Shown piece by piece: positions 16,745-24,194 of a stretch of 32,111 nucleotides of DNA. This DNA is from DATBRC01 sp036560485 (GTDB lineage: Bacteria; Pseudomonadota; Gammaproteobacteria; Burkholderiales; Burkholderiaceae_D): positions 1-32,111 of the forward strand of contig DATBRC010000045.1 in assembly GCA_036560485.1 (NCBI GenBank), given 5' to 3'. Within the stretch, counting starts at the first letter, position 1; the number at the start of each line of letters is the position of its first letter. Below the pieces are notes generated by a model. That model made no database searches and was not told the origin of the DNA. It saw only the letters and a program-made list of their open reading frames with translations. A program made the position numbers and the translations under genes.

Positions 16745-17950
16745 ATGTTTCGATATAAATTATTAATGGGTGTCGTGATAACGGCATTGCTGGTGTCTTG
16801 CGGCGGAAGTGGAGGTGGATCGAGTCCAAGTGTGACGCAATCAAGCCCGCCTAGCACGAATGTGACGTCGGTCGTGTTGGACAGCGGACCTGCCGGCACA
16901 ACCGGGATAGTGAATGTGCCTTATGTCACTGTCACCGTGTGTCGTCCTGGCACATCGGTTTGCCAAACGATCGATCATATTTTGCTGGATACGGCTTCGA
17001 CGGGCTTACGGATTATCGTGCCCGGTGTATTCAATGGTTCGCTGGCTTTGCCGGCTGTCACCGATGGTTCAAACAATCCCGTGTCCGAATGTGCAGTCTT
17101 TGCCAGTGGTTTTACCTATGGTTCCGTGCATCGTGCGGATATTAAAATTTCTGGCGAAACGGCACTCAACGTACCGATTGAAGAAATCGGTGATACCAAC
17201 GCACCGTTTAATACGATCCCACCCGACTGCAGTAGCAGTGGCGCTGACCAAGGCACGGTTGCGGCGTTTGGCGCCAATGGCGTTTTAGGAGTAGGGTTGT
17301 TTGCGCAGGACTGTGGCTCTGCATGTGTCAATACGGTCATACCCGCAACGTACTATGGGTGCACCACCAGTTGCAGCGGCATTAAGCTGCCACTCGCGAG
17401 TCAGGTAACGAATCCGGTGACGGCTTTTACAACGGACAATAATGGCGTTGCTCTTGTCCTACCGACTGTTCCCAACACAGGGATGACAACGCTTGCCGGT
17501 TCTTTGATTTTTGGCATTGGGACGCAATCGAATAACGGGCTTGGCACGTCAACGATTTATGCAGCGGATAGTAGCGGCTATTTTGACACGACCTACAAGG
17601 GAACCTTGATGGCGTCCAGTTTCTTGGACAGCGGTTCCAATGGATTATTTTTTAACGATGGGACAATCACTCTCTGCACGGTTTCTACCGGATTCTATTG
17701 TCCAGCCACGCCTGCAACTTTATCGGCAACCAATGCCTCATACCTGGGAGGTTCCCCAGGCACGATTCACTTTACCATCGTCAATTTGGATGCATTATCG
17801 GGCGCAGTCATCGCTGCGCCGATTGGAGGGCAAGCTTCAGGGATTTCGGGTTTTGATTGGGGACTACCTTTCTTTTTTGGGCGGACCGTATTCGTCGCTC
17901 TCGAAGGCACGAGCACACCTGGCGGTGTAGGGCCATTTTGGGCTTATTAA
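16745..17950 (+). CDS. DUF3443 lipoprotein, pepsin-like aspartic protease candidate
   Basis: ATG 16745 gives a lipoprotein signal (MFRYKLLMGVVITALLVSC, lipobox LVSC, Cys 19); the longer frame from 16673 would bury it. The 401-aa product belongs to DUF3443. Two Asp motifs lie about 210 residues apart: ILLDTASTGLRI (D82) and SSFLDSGSNGLFF (D295). Between them are FGANGVLGVGLF (about 175-186) and AGSLIFGIGTQ (about 251-261), and near the C-terminus GLPFFFGRTVFVALEG (about 373-388). These positions match landmarks of bilobal pepsins: DTGS, a GILGLG strand, an LxFGG segment, the second DTG and a closing LGDxFLRxxYxVFD strand. Several Cys suggest disulfides. In the first motif Ala replaces the usual Gly, which may affect activity. 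Confidence 0.85.
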   Translation: MFRYKLLMGVVITALLVSCGGSGGGSSPSVTQSSPPSTNVTSVVLDSGPAGTTGIVNVPYVTVTVCRPGTSVCQTIDHILLDTASTGLRIIVPGVFNGSLALPAVTDGSNNPVSECAVFASGFTYGSVHRADIKISGETALNVPIEEIGDTNAPFNTIPPDCSSSGADQGTVAAFGANGVLGVGLFAQDCGSACVNTVIPATYYGCTTSCSGIKLPLASQVTNPVTAFTTDNNGVALVLPTVPNTGMTTLAGSLIFGIGTQSNNGLGTSTIYAADSSGYFDTTYKGTLMASSFLDSGSNGLFFNDGTITLCTVSTGFYCPATPATLSATNASYLGGSPGTIHFTIVNLDALSGAVIAAPIGGQASGISGFDWGLPFFFGRTVFVALEGTSTPGGVGPFWAY

Positions 17951-18359
17951 TTCTTCATAAAAGTTGGGGCGATAGGATAGATGTACCGTATACCATGTCC
18001 TATATTTATTAGAAGATCTAGCGCGCTCATTGGGACATGAATGGGTACGGATAACAAATCAAATTATTTAAAAAAATAAGTATCGTGTTTTCATGCTATT
18101 GCCTTGATGCATCTTCAGTGATTGGGAATTCCGGTTTCAAGTAACTGAGCGAAGTGTTCTTGTATGAGTGGATGACTAAAGTAGTATTCTTGCCATTCTT
18201 CGCAGTGTTGCGAGTTCAGAAAATCGTATCACTAAAAAAATCCAGCAACGAGATTTATTCAATGGCTATTGGCCGTTCAACTGAATTGATCAAAGCTTTT
18301 GCTCAGAGTGCAATACAATTGCATCGAAAATTGCATATTCAAACATTCAGGGAGAAAAG
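17951..18359. other. 409-bp intergenic region upstream of the patatin operon
   Basis: No supported gene. A frame running 18154-18507 enters the patatin gene out of frame and has no motif. The right end carries an AGGGAGAA ribosome-binding site for the patatin gene; promoter hexamers are not clear. Confidence 0.5.
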
Positions 18360-19469
18360 ATGTCTCATCAAAATACCGTGCTCATTTTGCAGGGCGGCGG
18401 CGCCTTGGGTGCCTACCAAGCAGGGGTTTATCAACAGTTACATGAAAAACATACACCCATCGAGTGGGTCATCGGTACGTCGATCGGAGCCATCAACGCG
18501 GCCTTGATTGCAGGCAATCCTCCTGAAACACGCATGTCGCAGCTAAAGGGATTCTGGGATAGCCTCGCGCCATCACCATCGCATGATCTTTTTAAAACAT
18601 GGGCCGCCTTCATGCCATGGCTAAAGCTCGAAAATTCAATGAATACCATCGGAACGATGATGCATGGTGTTGATGGATTTTTCAAACCGCGCCATGGAAA
18701 AGCGTGGGATATCACCACGAAAGTGCCGATGGCAGAAACCGGAATTTATGACACGTCACCGCTCAAGACGACGTTGGAGGCATTCGTTGATTTCGACTAT
18801 CTGAACAAGAGCCCAATTCGTCTAAGCGTCTGCGCGGTAGATATCGACTCAGGGCAAAGTACGGTTTTCGACAGCAAGAAAATCAAAATTCAACCTGAGC
18901 ATATTATGGCCAGTGGTGCGCTTCCTCCCGGATTTCCGCCAATCGAAATTGAAGGCCGCTCCTATTGGGACGGCGGTATTTATTCCAATTCACCCCTCGA
19001 CGTATTCTTGGAATATGGTGGTAATCGAGATGCATTATGTTTCATGGTGGATTTATGGGACCCAACTGAAACGCGACCGGAATCCATTGCAGAAGCACTG
19101 GCGCGGTACAAAAGTATTCAATACGCGAGCCGTTCAAAAGAACAGTTGGCCATGCATCGGAAAATCCAACATCTGCAACGCGCTATTCGTGTTTTGAGTG
19201 AGAGTCTGCCAGAAGATGAGCGCAAGAAGAAATCGCTGCAACCCCTGATCGGTTTGGGCAGCGACCATACGGTCAATGTCGTCCATTTGATCATGAAAGC
19301 ACTGCCAGGCGACAATTATTTCAAGGATATCGATTTCAGCGCGGCGACGGTGGAGGCCCGCTGGCAAGCCGGTATCACGGATTGTAAACACGCTTTAAAA
19401 CACCAGGCATGGCTGAAACCCTTGCCGCCGCATGCAGGTTTAATTATCCACGAGTTAGTGCAGCAATAA
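18360..19469 (+). CDS. Patatin-like phospholipase/esterase (with DUF3734-type C-terminus)
   Basis: ATG 18360 follows AGGGAGAA. The patatin fold is shown by the oxyanion Gly-rich loop (LQGGGALGAYQAGV, residues 10-23), the nucleophile elbow GTSIG with S41, and the catalytic D204 in WDGGIYSNSPL. The catalytic dyad is intact. The remaining 160 residues resemble the DUF3734 extension often found in such proteins. It has no signal peptide, so it acts in the cytoplasm or at the inner face of the membrane. It is followed at 9 nt by acetoacetate decarboxylase and then 3-hydroxybutyrate dehydrogenase, a context that points to lipid or PHB-granule turnover. A role as intracellular PHB depolymerase is possible but not shown by motif. 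Confidence 0.92.
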   Translation: MSHQNTVLILQGGGALGAYQAGVYQQLHEKHTPIEWVIGTSIGAINAALIAGNPPETRMSQLKGFWDSLAPSPSHDLFKTWAAFMPWLKLENSMNTIGTMMHGVDGFFKPRHGKAWDITTKVPMAETGIYDTSPLKTTLEAFVDFDYLNKSPIRLSVCAVDIDSGQSTVFDSKKIKIQPEHIMASGALPPGFPPIEIEGRSYWDGGIYSNSPLDVFLEYGGNRDALCFMVDLWDPTETRPESIAEALARYKSIQYASRSKEQLAMHRKIQHLQRAIRVLSESLPEDERKKKSLQPLIGLGSDHTVNVVHLIMKALPGDNYFKDIDFSAATVEARWQAGITDCKHALKHQAWLKPLPPHAGLIIHELVQQ

Positions 19470-19478
19470 AGGACAATC

Positions 19479-20225
19479 ATGACTGAAGAAGACATTCTGG
19501 AGAACGCGTTTGCAATGCCATTTTATAACCCAGCATTCCCGGTGGGGCCATATCGTTTTGTCGATCGAGAATATTTGATCATCACGTACCGGACGGATCC
19601 AGACCGATTGCGAAAGCTGATTCCGGCACCATTGAAGATGGCCGAACCTGTCGTGAAATACGAATTCATTAATATGCCTGACTCTACCGGCTTTGGGCAT
19701 TACTGCGAATCCGGCCAGGTCATTCCGGTAACATTGGACGGGGTGGCAGGTGGTTATGTGCACAGCATGTATCTCAACGACCATCCGCCGATTGCAGCTG
19801 GCCGCGAACTGTGGGGATTTCCAAAAAAGCTGGGCGATCCTGAGTTACGAGTACACAAAGATACGTTGATCGGCACACTCGATTACAGCGATTTTCGGAT
19901 TGCGACCGGCACGATGGGCTACAAGCACAAGGCCTTGGACGCCGAAGCGGTAAAAAAAACAATGGGGACACCGACATTTCTATTAAAAATTATTCCGCAT
20001 GTCGATGGCACAGCGAGAATTTGCGAATTAGTCCAATACAGCCTCACAGATATCGTCATTAAAGGGGCGTGGAGTGGACCAGGTTCGCTGCAACTCAACC
20101 CCAATGCACTTGCTCCTGTCGCAGACCTGCCGGTGCTCGAAATCATATCAGCAGTCCATATCATGGCTGATCTTACTTTGCCGCTTGGAACAGTAGCATA
20201 TGATTATTTAACGAAATCAAAATAG
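19479..20225 (+). CDS. adc: Acetoacetate decarboxylase
   Basis: Catalyses acetoacetate to acetone plus CO2 through a Schiff-base lysine. The 248-aa protein (usual about 245) carries the signature RELWGFPKKLGDPELRV. K116 aligns with the Schiff-base Lys115 and K117 with the pKa-lowering Lys116 of the clostridial enzyme. It is followed by the family's DTLIGTLDY. Start ATG 19479 has AAAGGA upstream. It lies 9 nt after the patatin gene and 5 nt before the 3-hydroxybutyrate dehydrogenase gene, so the three form an operon. Product and substrate link directly: the dehydrogenase makes or uses acetoacetate. Confidence 0.95.
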   Translation: MTEEDILENAFAMPFYNPAFPVGPYRFVDREYLIITYRTDPDRLRKLIPAPLKMAEPVVKYEFINMPDSTGFGHYCESGQVIPVTLDGVAGGYVHSMYLNDHPPIAAGRELWGFPKKLGDPELRVHKDTLIGTLDYSDFRIATGTMGYKHKALDAEAVKKTMGTPTFLLKIIPHVDGTARICELVQYSLTDIVIKGAWSGPGSLQLNPNALAPVADLPVLEIISAVHIMADLTLPLGTVAYDYLTKSK

Positions 20226-20230
20226 GAGTA

Positions 20231-21016
20231 ATGATGTTATTGACAGATAAAGTGGCTGTGATTACTGGGGCCGCGAGCGGCATAGGAAAAGAAATTGCGT
20301 TGGAATATGCGAAGGCAGGCGCAAAGGTTGTGATTGCTGATTTGATGCTTGAAGCGGCATCAGCGGCGGCTGCAGAAATTCAACAAGCGGGCGGGACCGC
20401 GATGGCCGTGGCGATGGATGTCACTAATGAAGCGCAAGTCGACAAAGGCATCGCTGATGCCGTTGCGGCGTATGGCGGCATCGATATCCTCATTAGCAAC
20501 GCCGGTATCCAAATCATTAGCGCTATCGTTGATCTGTCATTTGATAATTGGAAAAAAATGTTGGCGATTCACTTGGATGGCGCGTTTCTGACTACCCGTT
20601 CTTGTATGTGCGCGATGATCAATAGTGGCAAGGGTGGAGCAGTTATCTATATGGGTTCCGTCCATTCCCACGAGGCCTCGCCGCTCAAAGCACCTTATGT
20701 TTCGGCAAAGCATGGCTTAATTGGCCTCGCAAAAGTGGTTGCCAAGGAGGGCGCAAAAAATAATATCAGGTCCAACGTCATCTGTCCCGGTTTCGTACGC
20801 ACGCCGTTGGTCGAAAAACAAATACCGGAACAAGCCAAAGATCTTGGTATTAGCGAGGCAGACGTGATTAAGAATGTGATGTTGAAGGAGACCGTTGATG
20901 GAGAATTCACGACCACCCAAGACGTCGCGGAAACAGCAATTTTTCTTGCCGCATTTCCGAGCAATGCATTAACAGGTCAGTCGATTATTGTCAGCCACGG
21001 CTGGTACATGCAGTAA
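20231..21016 (+). CDS. bdhA: 3-hydroxybutyrate dehydrogenase (SDR family)
   Basis: NAD-dependent interconversion of (R)-3-hydroxybutyrate and acetoacetate. It has 261 aa, starting ATG 20231 (or 20234) after AGGAG. Short-chain dehydrogenase motifs: TGAASGIG at 12-19, NAG at 90-92, S143, and Y156-x3-K160. Substrate residues known from Pseudomonas fragi HBDH are all present: Q94, H145, K153 and Q197 (in VEKQIPEQ). These separate it from generic SDRs. The C-terminus GWYMQ is typical. It shares an operon with adc and the patatin gene. Confidence 0.95.
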   Translation: MMLLTDKVAVITGAASGIGKEIALEYAKAGAKVVIADLMLEAASAAAAEIQQAGGTAMAVAMDVTNEAQVDKGIADAVAAYGGIDILISNAGIQIISAIVDLSFDNWKKMLAIHLDGAFLTTRSCMCAMINSGKGGAVIYMGSVHSHEASPLKAPYVSAKHGLIGLAKVVAKEGAKNNIRSNVICPGFVRTPLVEKQIPEQAKDLGISEADVIKNVMLKETVDGEFTTTQDVAETAIFLAAFPSNALTGQSIIVSHGWYMQ

Positions 21017-21082
21017 TTTTGCCACCATGAATAATGGAACAAATCAATAGTTCAGGCTACCATCTTACTTAAAAGGCCCATT

Positions 21083-21652
21083 ATGGAAGAAGACTACGAA
21101 GTTCCCAGTCCGCACGAGCATGAACTTGAAGAAAAAATGGAAAAAGAATGTGACGGATTAACGCAAAAGATTGCATTGATGACGGCTGTACTTGCCACGA
21201 TCGGCGCATTAATCAGCTACCAAAGCGGCAGTGCGCAAAACGAGGCGATGTTCCTCAAAAACCAAAGCATATTGAAACAAGCCGAAGCATCGGATCAATG
21301 GGCGTTTTACCAAGCAAAATCGGTCAAGAGCCATATTGACGATGCAGTCGCGGCCTTGTCAAACTCACCCGAAGTGAAAGCGCGCTTTTTGACCGACAAG
21401 ATAAAAGAGGAAGCATCAAAAGCGGAAGTCCAGGCCGAAGCGCAAAAACTACAGACAGAATCCCGCAAGCTTGGGGAAGAATCTGAAGCAAAGTTAAAAC
21501 CTCACGAGCGCCTGGCGCTCGCCTTGACATTCCTGCAGATTGCCATCGCATTGGCGGCCATTACAGTGTTGACCAAGCGTCGGTGGTTGCTTTGGGGTTC
21601 CGTGACTTCAGCCATCATTGGGATAGTCACCGCGATGACTGCGTTCTTTTGA
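21083..21652 (+). CDS. DUF4337 membrane protein
   Basis: ATG 21083 after AAAGG. The 189-aa protein begins with an acidic tail (EEDYEVPSPHEHELEEKMEK), then TM1 (about 28-47, IALMTAVLATIGALISYQSG). A helical segment of about 90 residues follows, rich in Ala, Glu and Lys (NEAMFLKNQSILKQAEASDQ, then WAFYQAKSVK). Two closing helices lie at about 142-187. The S-Y-Q-S-G/N-E-A and Q-A-S-D-Q-W-x-x-Y-Q-A-K segments match the DUF4337 family. Function is unknown. It is 66 nt after bdhA and may be in the same transcript. Confidence 0.85.
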   Translation: MEEDYEVPSPHEHELEEKMEKECDGLTQKIALMTAVLATIGALISYQSGSAQNEAMFLKNQSILKQAEASDQWAFYQAKSVKSHIDDAVAALSNSPEVKARFLTDKIKEEASKAEVQAEAQKLQTESRKLGEESEAKLKPHERLALALTFLQIAIALAAITVLTKRRWLLWGSVTSAIIGIVTAMTAFF

Positions 21653-21772
21653 GATTGCGGATAGGTGGCGCGCAATTTCAAAGCTTCTATTGAATAAAAG
21701 CTGTAATGCAATCCTTATAAAAGATTGATGGTTCGCAAATGCAATATTTTCAGTAGCAACATAATTATTGAC

Positions 21773-21843
21773 GGCGGGGTAGCGAAGGGGATACGCAGCG
21801 GCCTGCATCGTCGCCTACATTGGTTCGATTCCAATCCCTGCCT
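21773..21843 (+). tRNA. tRNA-Cys(GCA)-like gene, atypical, possibly a pseudogene
   Basis: A full cloverleaf folds by hand. Acceptor GGCGGGG (21773-21779) pairs with CCCTGCC (21836-21842), one G-U. T8-A9 is followed by D-stem GCG/CGC (21782-21784, 21794-21796) with a GG-containing loop. Anticodon stem GCGGC/GTCGC (21798-21802, 21810-21814) has one G-U and loop CTGCATC. The variable loop is 4 nt. T-stem ATTGG/CCAAT (21819-21823, 21831-21835) has loop TTCGATT. Anticodon GCA is 21805-21807, and discriminator T fits tRNA-Cys. Odd points: position 37 is T instead of a purine, position 38 is C, and the encoded tail is CTA, not CCA. It may be a decayed or divergent second copy. Confidence 0.7.
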
Positions 21844-21884
21844 CTATCTTGTTCAGACACGGAACTCAATAAAGTGCTTCAACA

Positions 21885-22112
21885 TTTGTTGCGACGACTG
21901 GAGCGAAGGGCGATGTATGCAAACGATGATTTTGTGGTTGAACAAATTACTTGCAAGGCGACCGCATGTTACGTCGCCACAAGAGGCGATGGAAGATCGA
22001 AAGCACGTTGCGTGGCTCCTCAATGTATTCAAGCGTGTCATGACACGCTTGAATACATTGCATCAAATGTTATACGGTTCATCTGGCTGTTTCTATAATT
22101 TTTGTTGCGACG
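21885..22112. repeat. 12-bp direct repeat flanking the palindrome segment
   Basis: TTTGTTGCGACG occurs at 21885-21896 and again at 22101-22112. The pair encloses about 200 bp containing the 40-bp palindrome. It begins about 40 bp after the tRNA-like sequence. It may be a trace of insertion or recombination, or chance. Confidence 0.4.
22021..22060. repeat. Perfect 40-bp palindrome
   Basis: The left half CAATGTATTCAAGCGTGTCA is followed immediately by its exact reverse complement, with no spacer, centred on TCATGA. In RNA it would form an 18-bp hairpin with a 4-nt loop. There is no T-run on either side for intrinsic termination (right flank CATCAAATG, left flank GTGGCTCCT). Confidence 0.95.
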
Positions 22113-22803
22113 TATAGATGAAATGAGTTGTAGTATTTCTCGCGTATCGGCAAAATTCACCTCTTCGATAAAAGATAAGGCAATGGGGGCACGACTTAAA
22201 ATTAGACTCATACGGAAAAAGAAAAGTGTAACAATAAAATTTTGTGCGCCGCAATGTGTGCATTGTAGATTGGGGCAAAGGCATTGCTGATTGTTCTCTC
22301 AAAAACCTGCTGCATTGATGATTGCATCGAGTTCAAGCATGAGTCGTAATTCATAGGGCAATCTTATTCCTAAATGCATTCCTGAAGGGGAGCTGCAAGT
22401 TGTCAGAGTAATTCCTCCATTTACTTTTGCGCGTATTTAAAACATTCATTGCAGCGCACTAAACTTTATTTCGCGAAACAAAACCCACTACCGTATAACT
22501 ACTAGCCCTACTTGTTATCCAAAAGGTTTGGCCTATGATTCACTCACTTCACGAACACACCCGCTGAATTATCCGTTTAGTGAGAGTGAATGCCGATGCA
22601 GATGGAGCAGTCATCACTGCCCAAAAAAATAATAACAACTGCAGAAACAGGCATCGTGTATTTGATATTCCATGATTCCGTATCTTCTGTAATCTGAATA
22701 TTGATTGCATTACGTTGGCGCATGCATGGCTGACAAAAAAGTTTTTAAGAGCGATAAATCGCCACACCTATCCTTAATAAGCAGACAAGAATGGAGACAC
22801 ATC

Positions 22804-24090
22804 ATGGCTTTAAACATTAAATCATTTATAGGTAGCATTGCCACAGCTGCAGTATTGCTGTTGCCAAGCTTTGCAGCGCAAGCTGTCACCGCTGGCCCTG
22901 GCGCATGGAGTTCGCAACAAACTTGGGCTGCTGATTCAGTCAATGGCGGTAATCTGACTGGCTTTTATTACTGGCCTGCGTCACAACCGACGAATGCCAA
23001 TGGACGTGCATTGATTTTGGTGTTGCACGGTTGTACGCAAACCGCCGCCGCGCAAGTGATCAATAACTCATCCGATGGCGGCTTCAACTGGAAGACAACT
23101 GCAGAAAATTATGGCGCCGTGATCCTGGCACCGAATGCAACCGGCAATGTCTACAGCAATCACTGCTGGGACTATGCGAATACCAGTCCAAGCCGTACGT
23201 CCGGCCACGTCGGAATCTTACTTGACTTGATTAATCGATTCGTCACCAACTCGCAATATGCGATCGATCCGAACCAAGTGTATGTAACCGGCCTATCTTC
23301 TGGTGGCGGCATGACGATGGTACTGGGTTGCATCGCACCGGATATCTTCGCTGGTGTCGGTATCAACGCAGGCCCCGCACCTGGTACCACGACGTTACAA
23401 ATCAGCTCCGTACCATCAGGTGTGACGTCGGCGACCGCTGCGAACATTTGCAAAGGCTGGGCAGGTTCGCATACCAGTTCCTTCAATACGCAAATCGCCA
23501 ATGCTGTGTGGGGATCATCTGACTATACTGTGGGACAAGCTTATGGCCCACTGGATACTGGCGCCTTCCGTATCATCTACGGTGGCACCTTTACTCAAGG
23601 GTCAACATTCACGGTATCCGGTGGTTCGGGTAATGGCACCGGCACACCATACACCGACTCGAACGGCAAGCTGCGTACTACGGAAATCGTTGTCTCTGGC
23701 ATGTCGCATGCATGGCCTGCAGGTCCTGGTGGTCAGAATGCAAACTATGTTGATGCGACCAGAATTACTTATCCTGCGTATATCACGAGTTTCTTCTTTG
23801 CGAATAATTTGCGTATGGCAAGTGGTACGACGACAACGACGACCGCTAGTGGTGGAACAACAACGACAGCACATGCTACAACAACGACCACGACAGCGAC
23901 GACGACCACTACTACTCAGGTTTATTCGCAAGCCGTCACAGATACGGTGACGAATCATTACATCGCCGGACGTTTGAATGTCACACAATACAATCAGATG
24001 GGTACAAAGTACGGTTACAACGCAATCATGACCATGTATAAATGCGGCACGACATGGACCAATTCTTCAACCTGTGGACCATTGAATTAA
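22804..24090 (+). CDS. Secreted PHB-depolymerase-family esterase with Thr-rich linker
   Basis: ATG 22804 gives a signal peptide (MALNIKSFIGSIATAAVLLL, cleavage near AQA) and has GGAGA upstream; ATG 22726 and the longer frame from 22705 are not preferred. The catalytic domain (about 30-337) is an alpha/beta hydrolase of the PHB-depolymerase esterase family: oxyanion motif LHGCTQT (74-80), lipase box GLSSG with S165, probable D240 (WGSSDYTV) and H302 (GMSHAWPAG). A Thr-rich linker (about 340-371) leads to a C-terminal 55-residue domain (HYIAGRLNVTQYNQMG, ending in two Cys), probably polymer-binding. This catalytic-linker-binding layout fits extracellular polymer depolymerases; poly(3-hydroxybutyrate) is the likeliest substrate, supported by the nearby adc-bdhA operon. 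A feruloyl-type polyester or polysaccharide esterase remains possible. Confidence 0.9.
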   Translation: MALNIKSFIGSIATAAVLLLPSFAAQAVTAGPGAWSSQQTWAADSVNGGNLTGFYYWPASQPTNANGRALILVLHGCTQTAAAQVINNSSDGGFNWKTTAENYGAVILAPNATGNVYSNHCWDYANTSPSRTSGHVGILLDLINRFVTNSQYAIDPNQVYVTGLSSGGGMTMVLGCIAPDIFAGVGINAGPAPGTTTLQISSVPSGVTSATAANICKGWAGSHTSSFNTQIANAVWGSSDYTVGQAYGPLDTGAFRIIYGGTFTQGSTFTVSGGSGNGTGTPYTDSNGKLRTTEIVVSGMSHAWPAGPGGQNANYVDATRITYPAYITSFFFANNLRMASGTTTTTTASGGTTTTAHATTTTTTATTTTTTQVYSQAVTDTVTNHYIAGRLNVTQYNQMGTKYGYNAIMTMYKCGTTWTNSSTCGPLN

Positions 24091-24161
24091 TGGTATGGCT
24101 CCATCTCGATAATTAATATAACGAGACGGAAATTTGAAGTGAGGGGTGAAGCTCCGTTTAA

Positions 24162-24194
24162 CCCGAATATCGTCATCGATATTCGGGTTTTTTT
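24162..24194 (+). terminator. Intrinsic terminator of the depolymerase gene
   Basis: CCCGAATATCG (24162-24172), loop TCAT and CGATATTCGGG (24177-24187) form a perfect 11-bp stem followed by seven Ts (24188-24194). It lies about 70 nt after the depolymerase stop codon. Confidence 0.92.

Larger units (their letters stand above)
21653..22803. other. 1.15-kb gene-poor region with structural elements
   Basis: No protein gene is supported. The stretch holds a tRNA-Cys-like sequence (21773-21843), a 40-bp perfect palindrome (22021-22060), a 12-bp direct repeat flanking the latter (21885-21896 and 22101-22112), and an inverted pair ATTCACTC (22538-22545) / GAGTGAAT (22584-22591) upstream of the depolymerase gene. 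Frames at 21725-22117 (+) and 21853-22041 (-) only read through these structures. The right end is the leader of the depolymerase gene. Confidence 0.6.

Noticed and set aside
18154..18507. 117-codon frame before and into the patatin gene
   Set aside because: It enters the patatin gene out of frame; the true gene has intact catalytic motifs and its own ribosome-binding site.
22021..22060. Palindrome as a telomere-resolution (protelomerase) site or intrinsic terminator
   Set aside because: No protelomerase gene or linear-replicon marker is in view, and no T-run follows the hairpin; kept only as an unexplained palindrome.
21725..22117. 130-codon rightward frame
   Set aside because: It runs through the tRNA-like sequence and the 40-bp palindrome, is Cys/Trp/His-rich in an unnatural way, and has no ribosome-binding site or motif.
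23822..23920. ACA/ACG-type trinucleotide repeats as a CRISPR or microsatellite element
   Set aside because: They encode the Thr-rich linker of the secreted esterase, a normal feature of such enzymes; no spacers are present.
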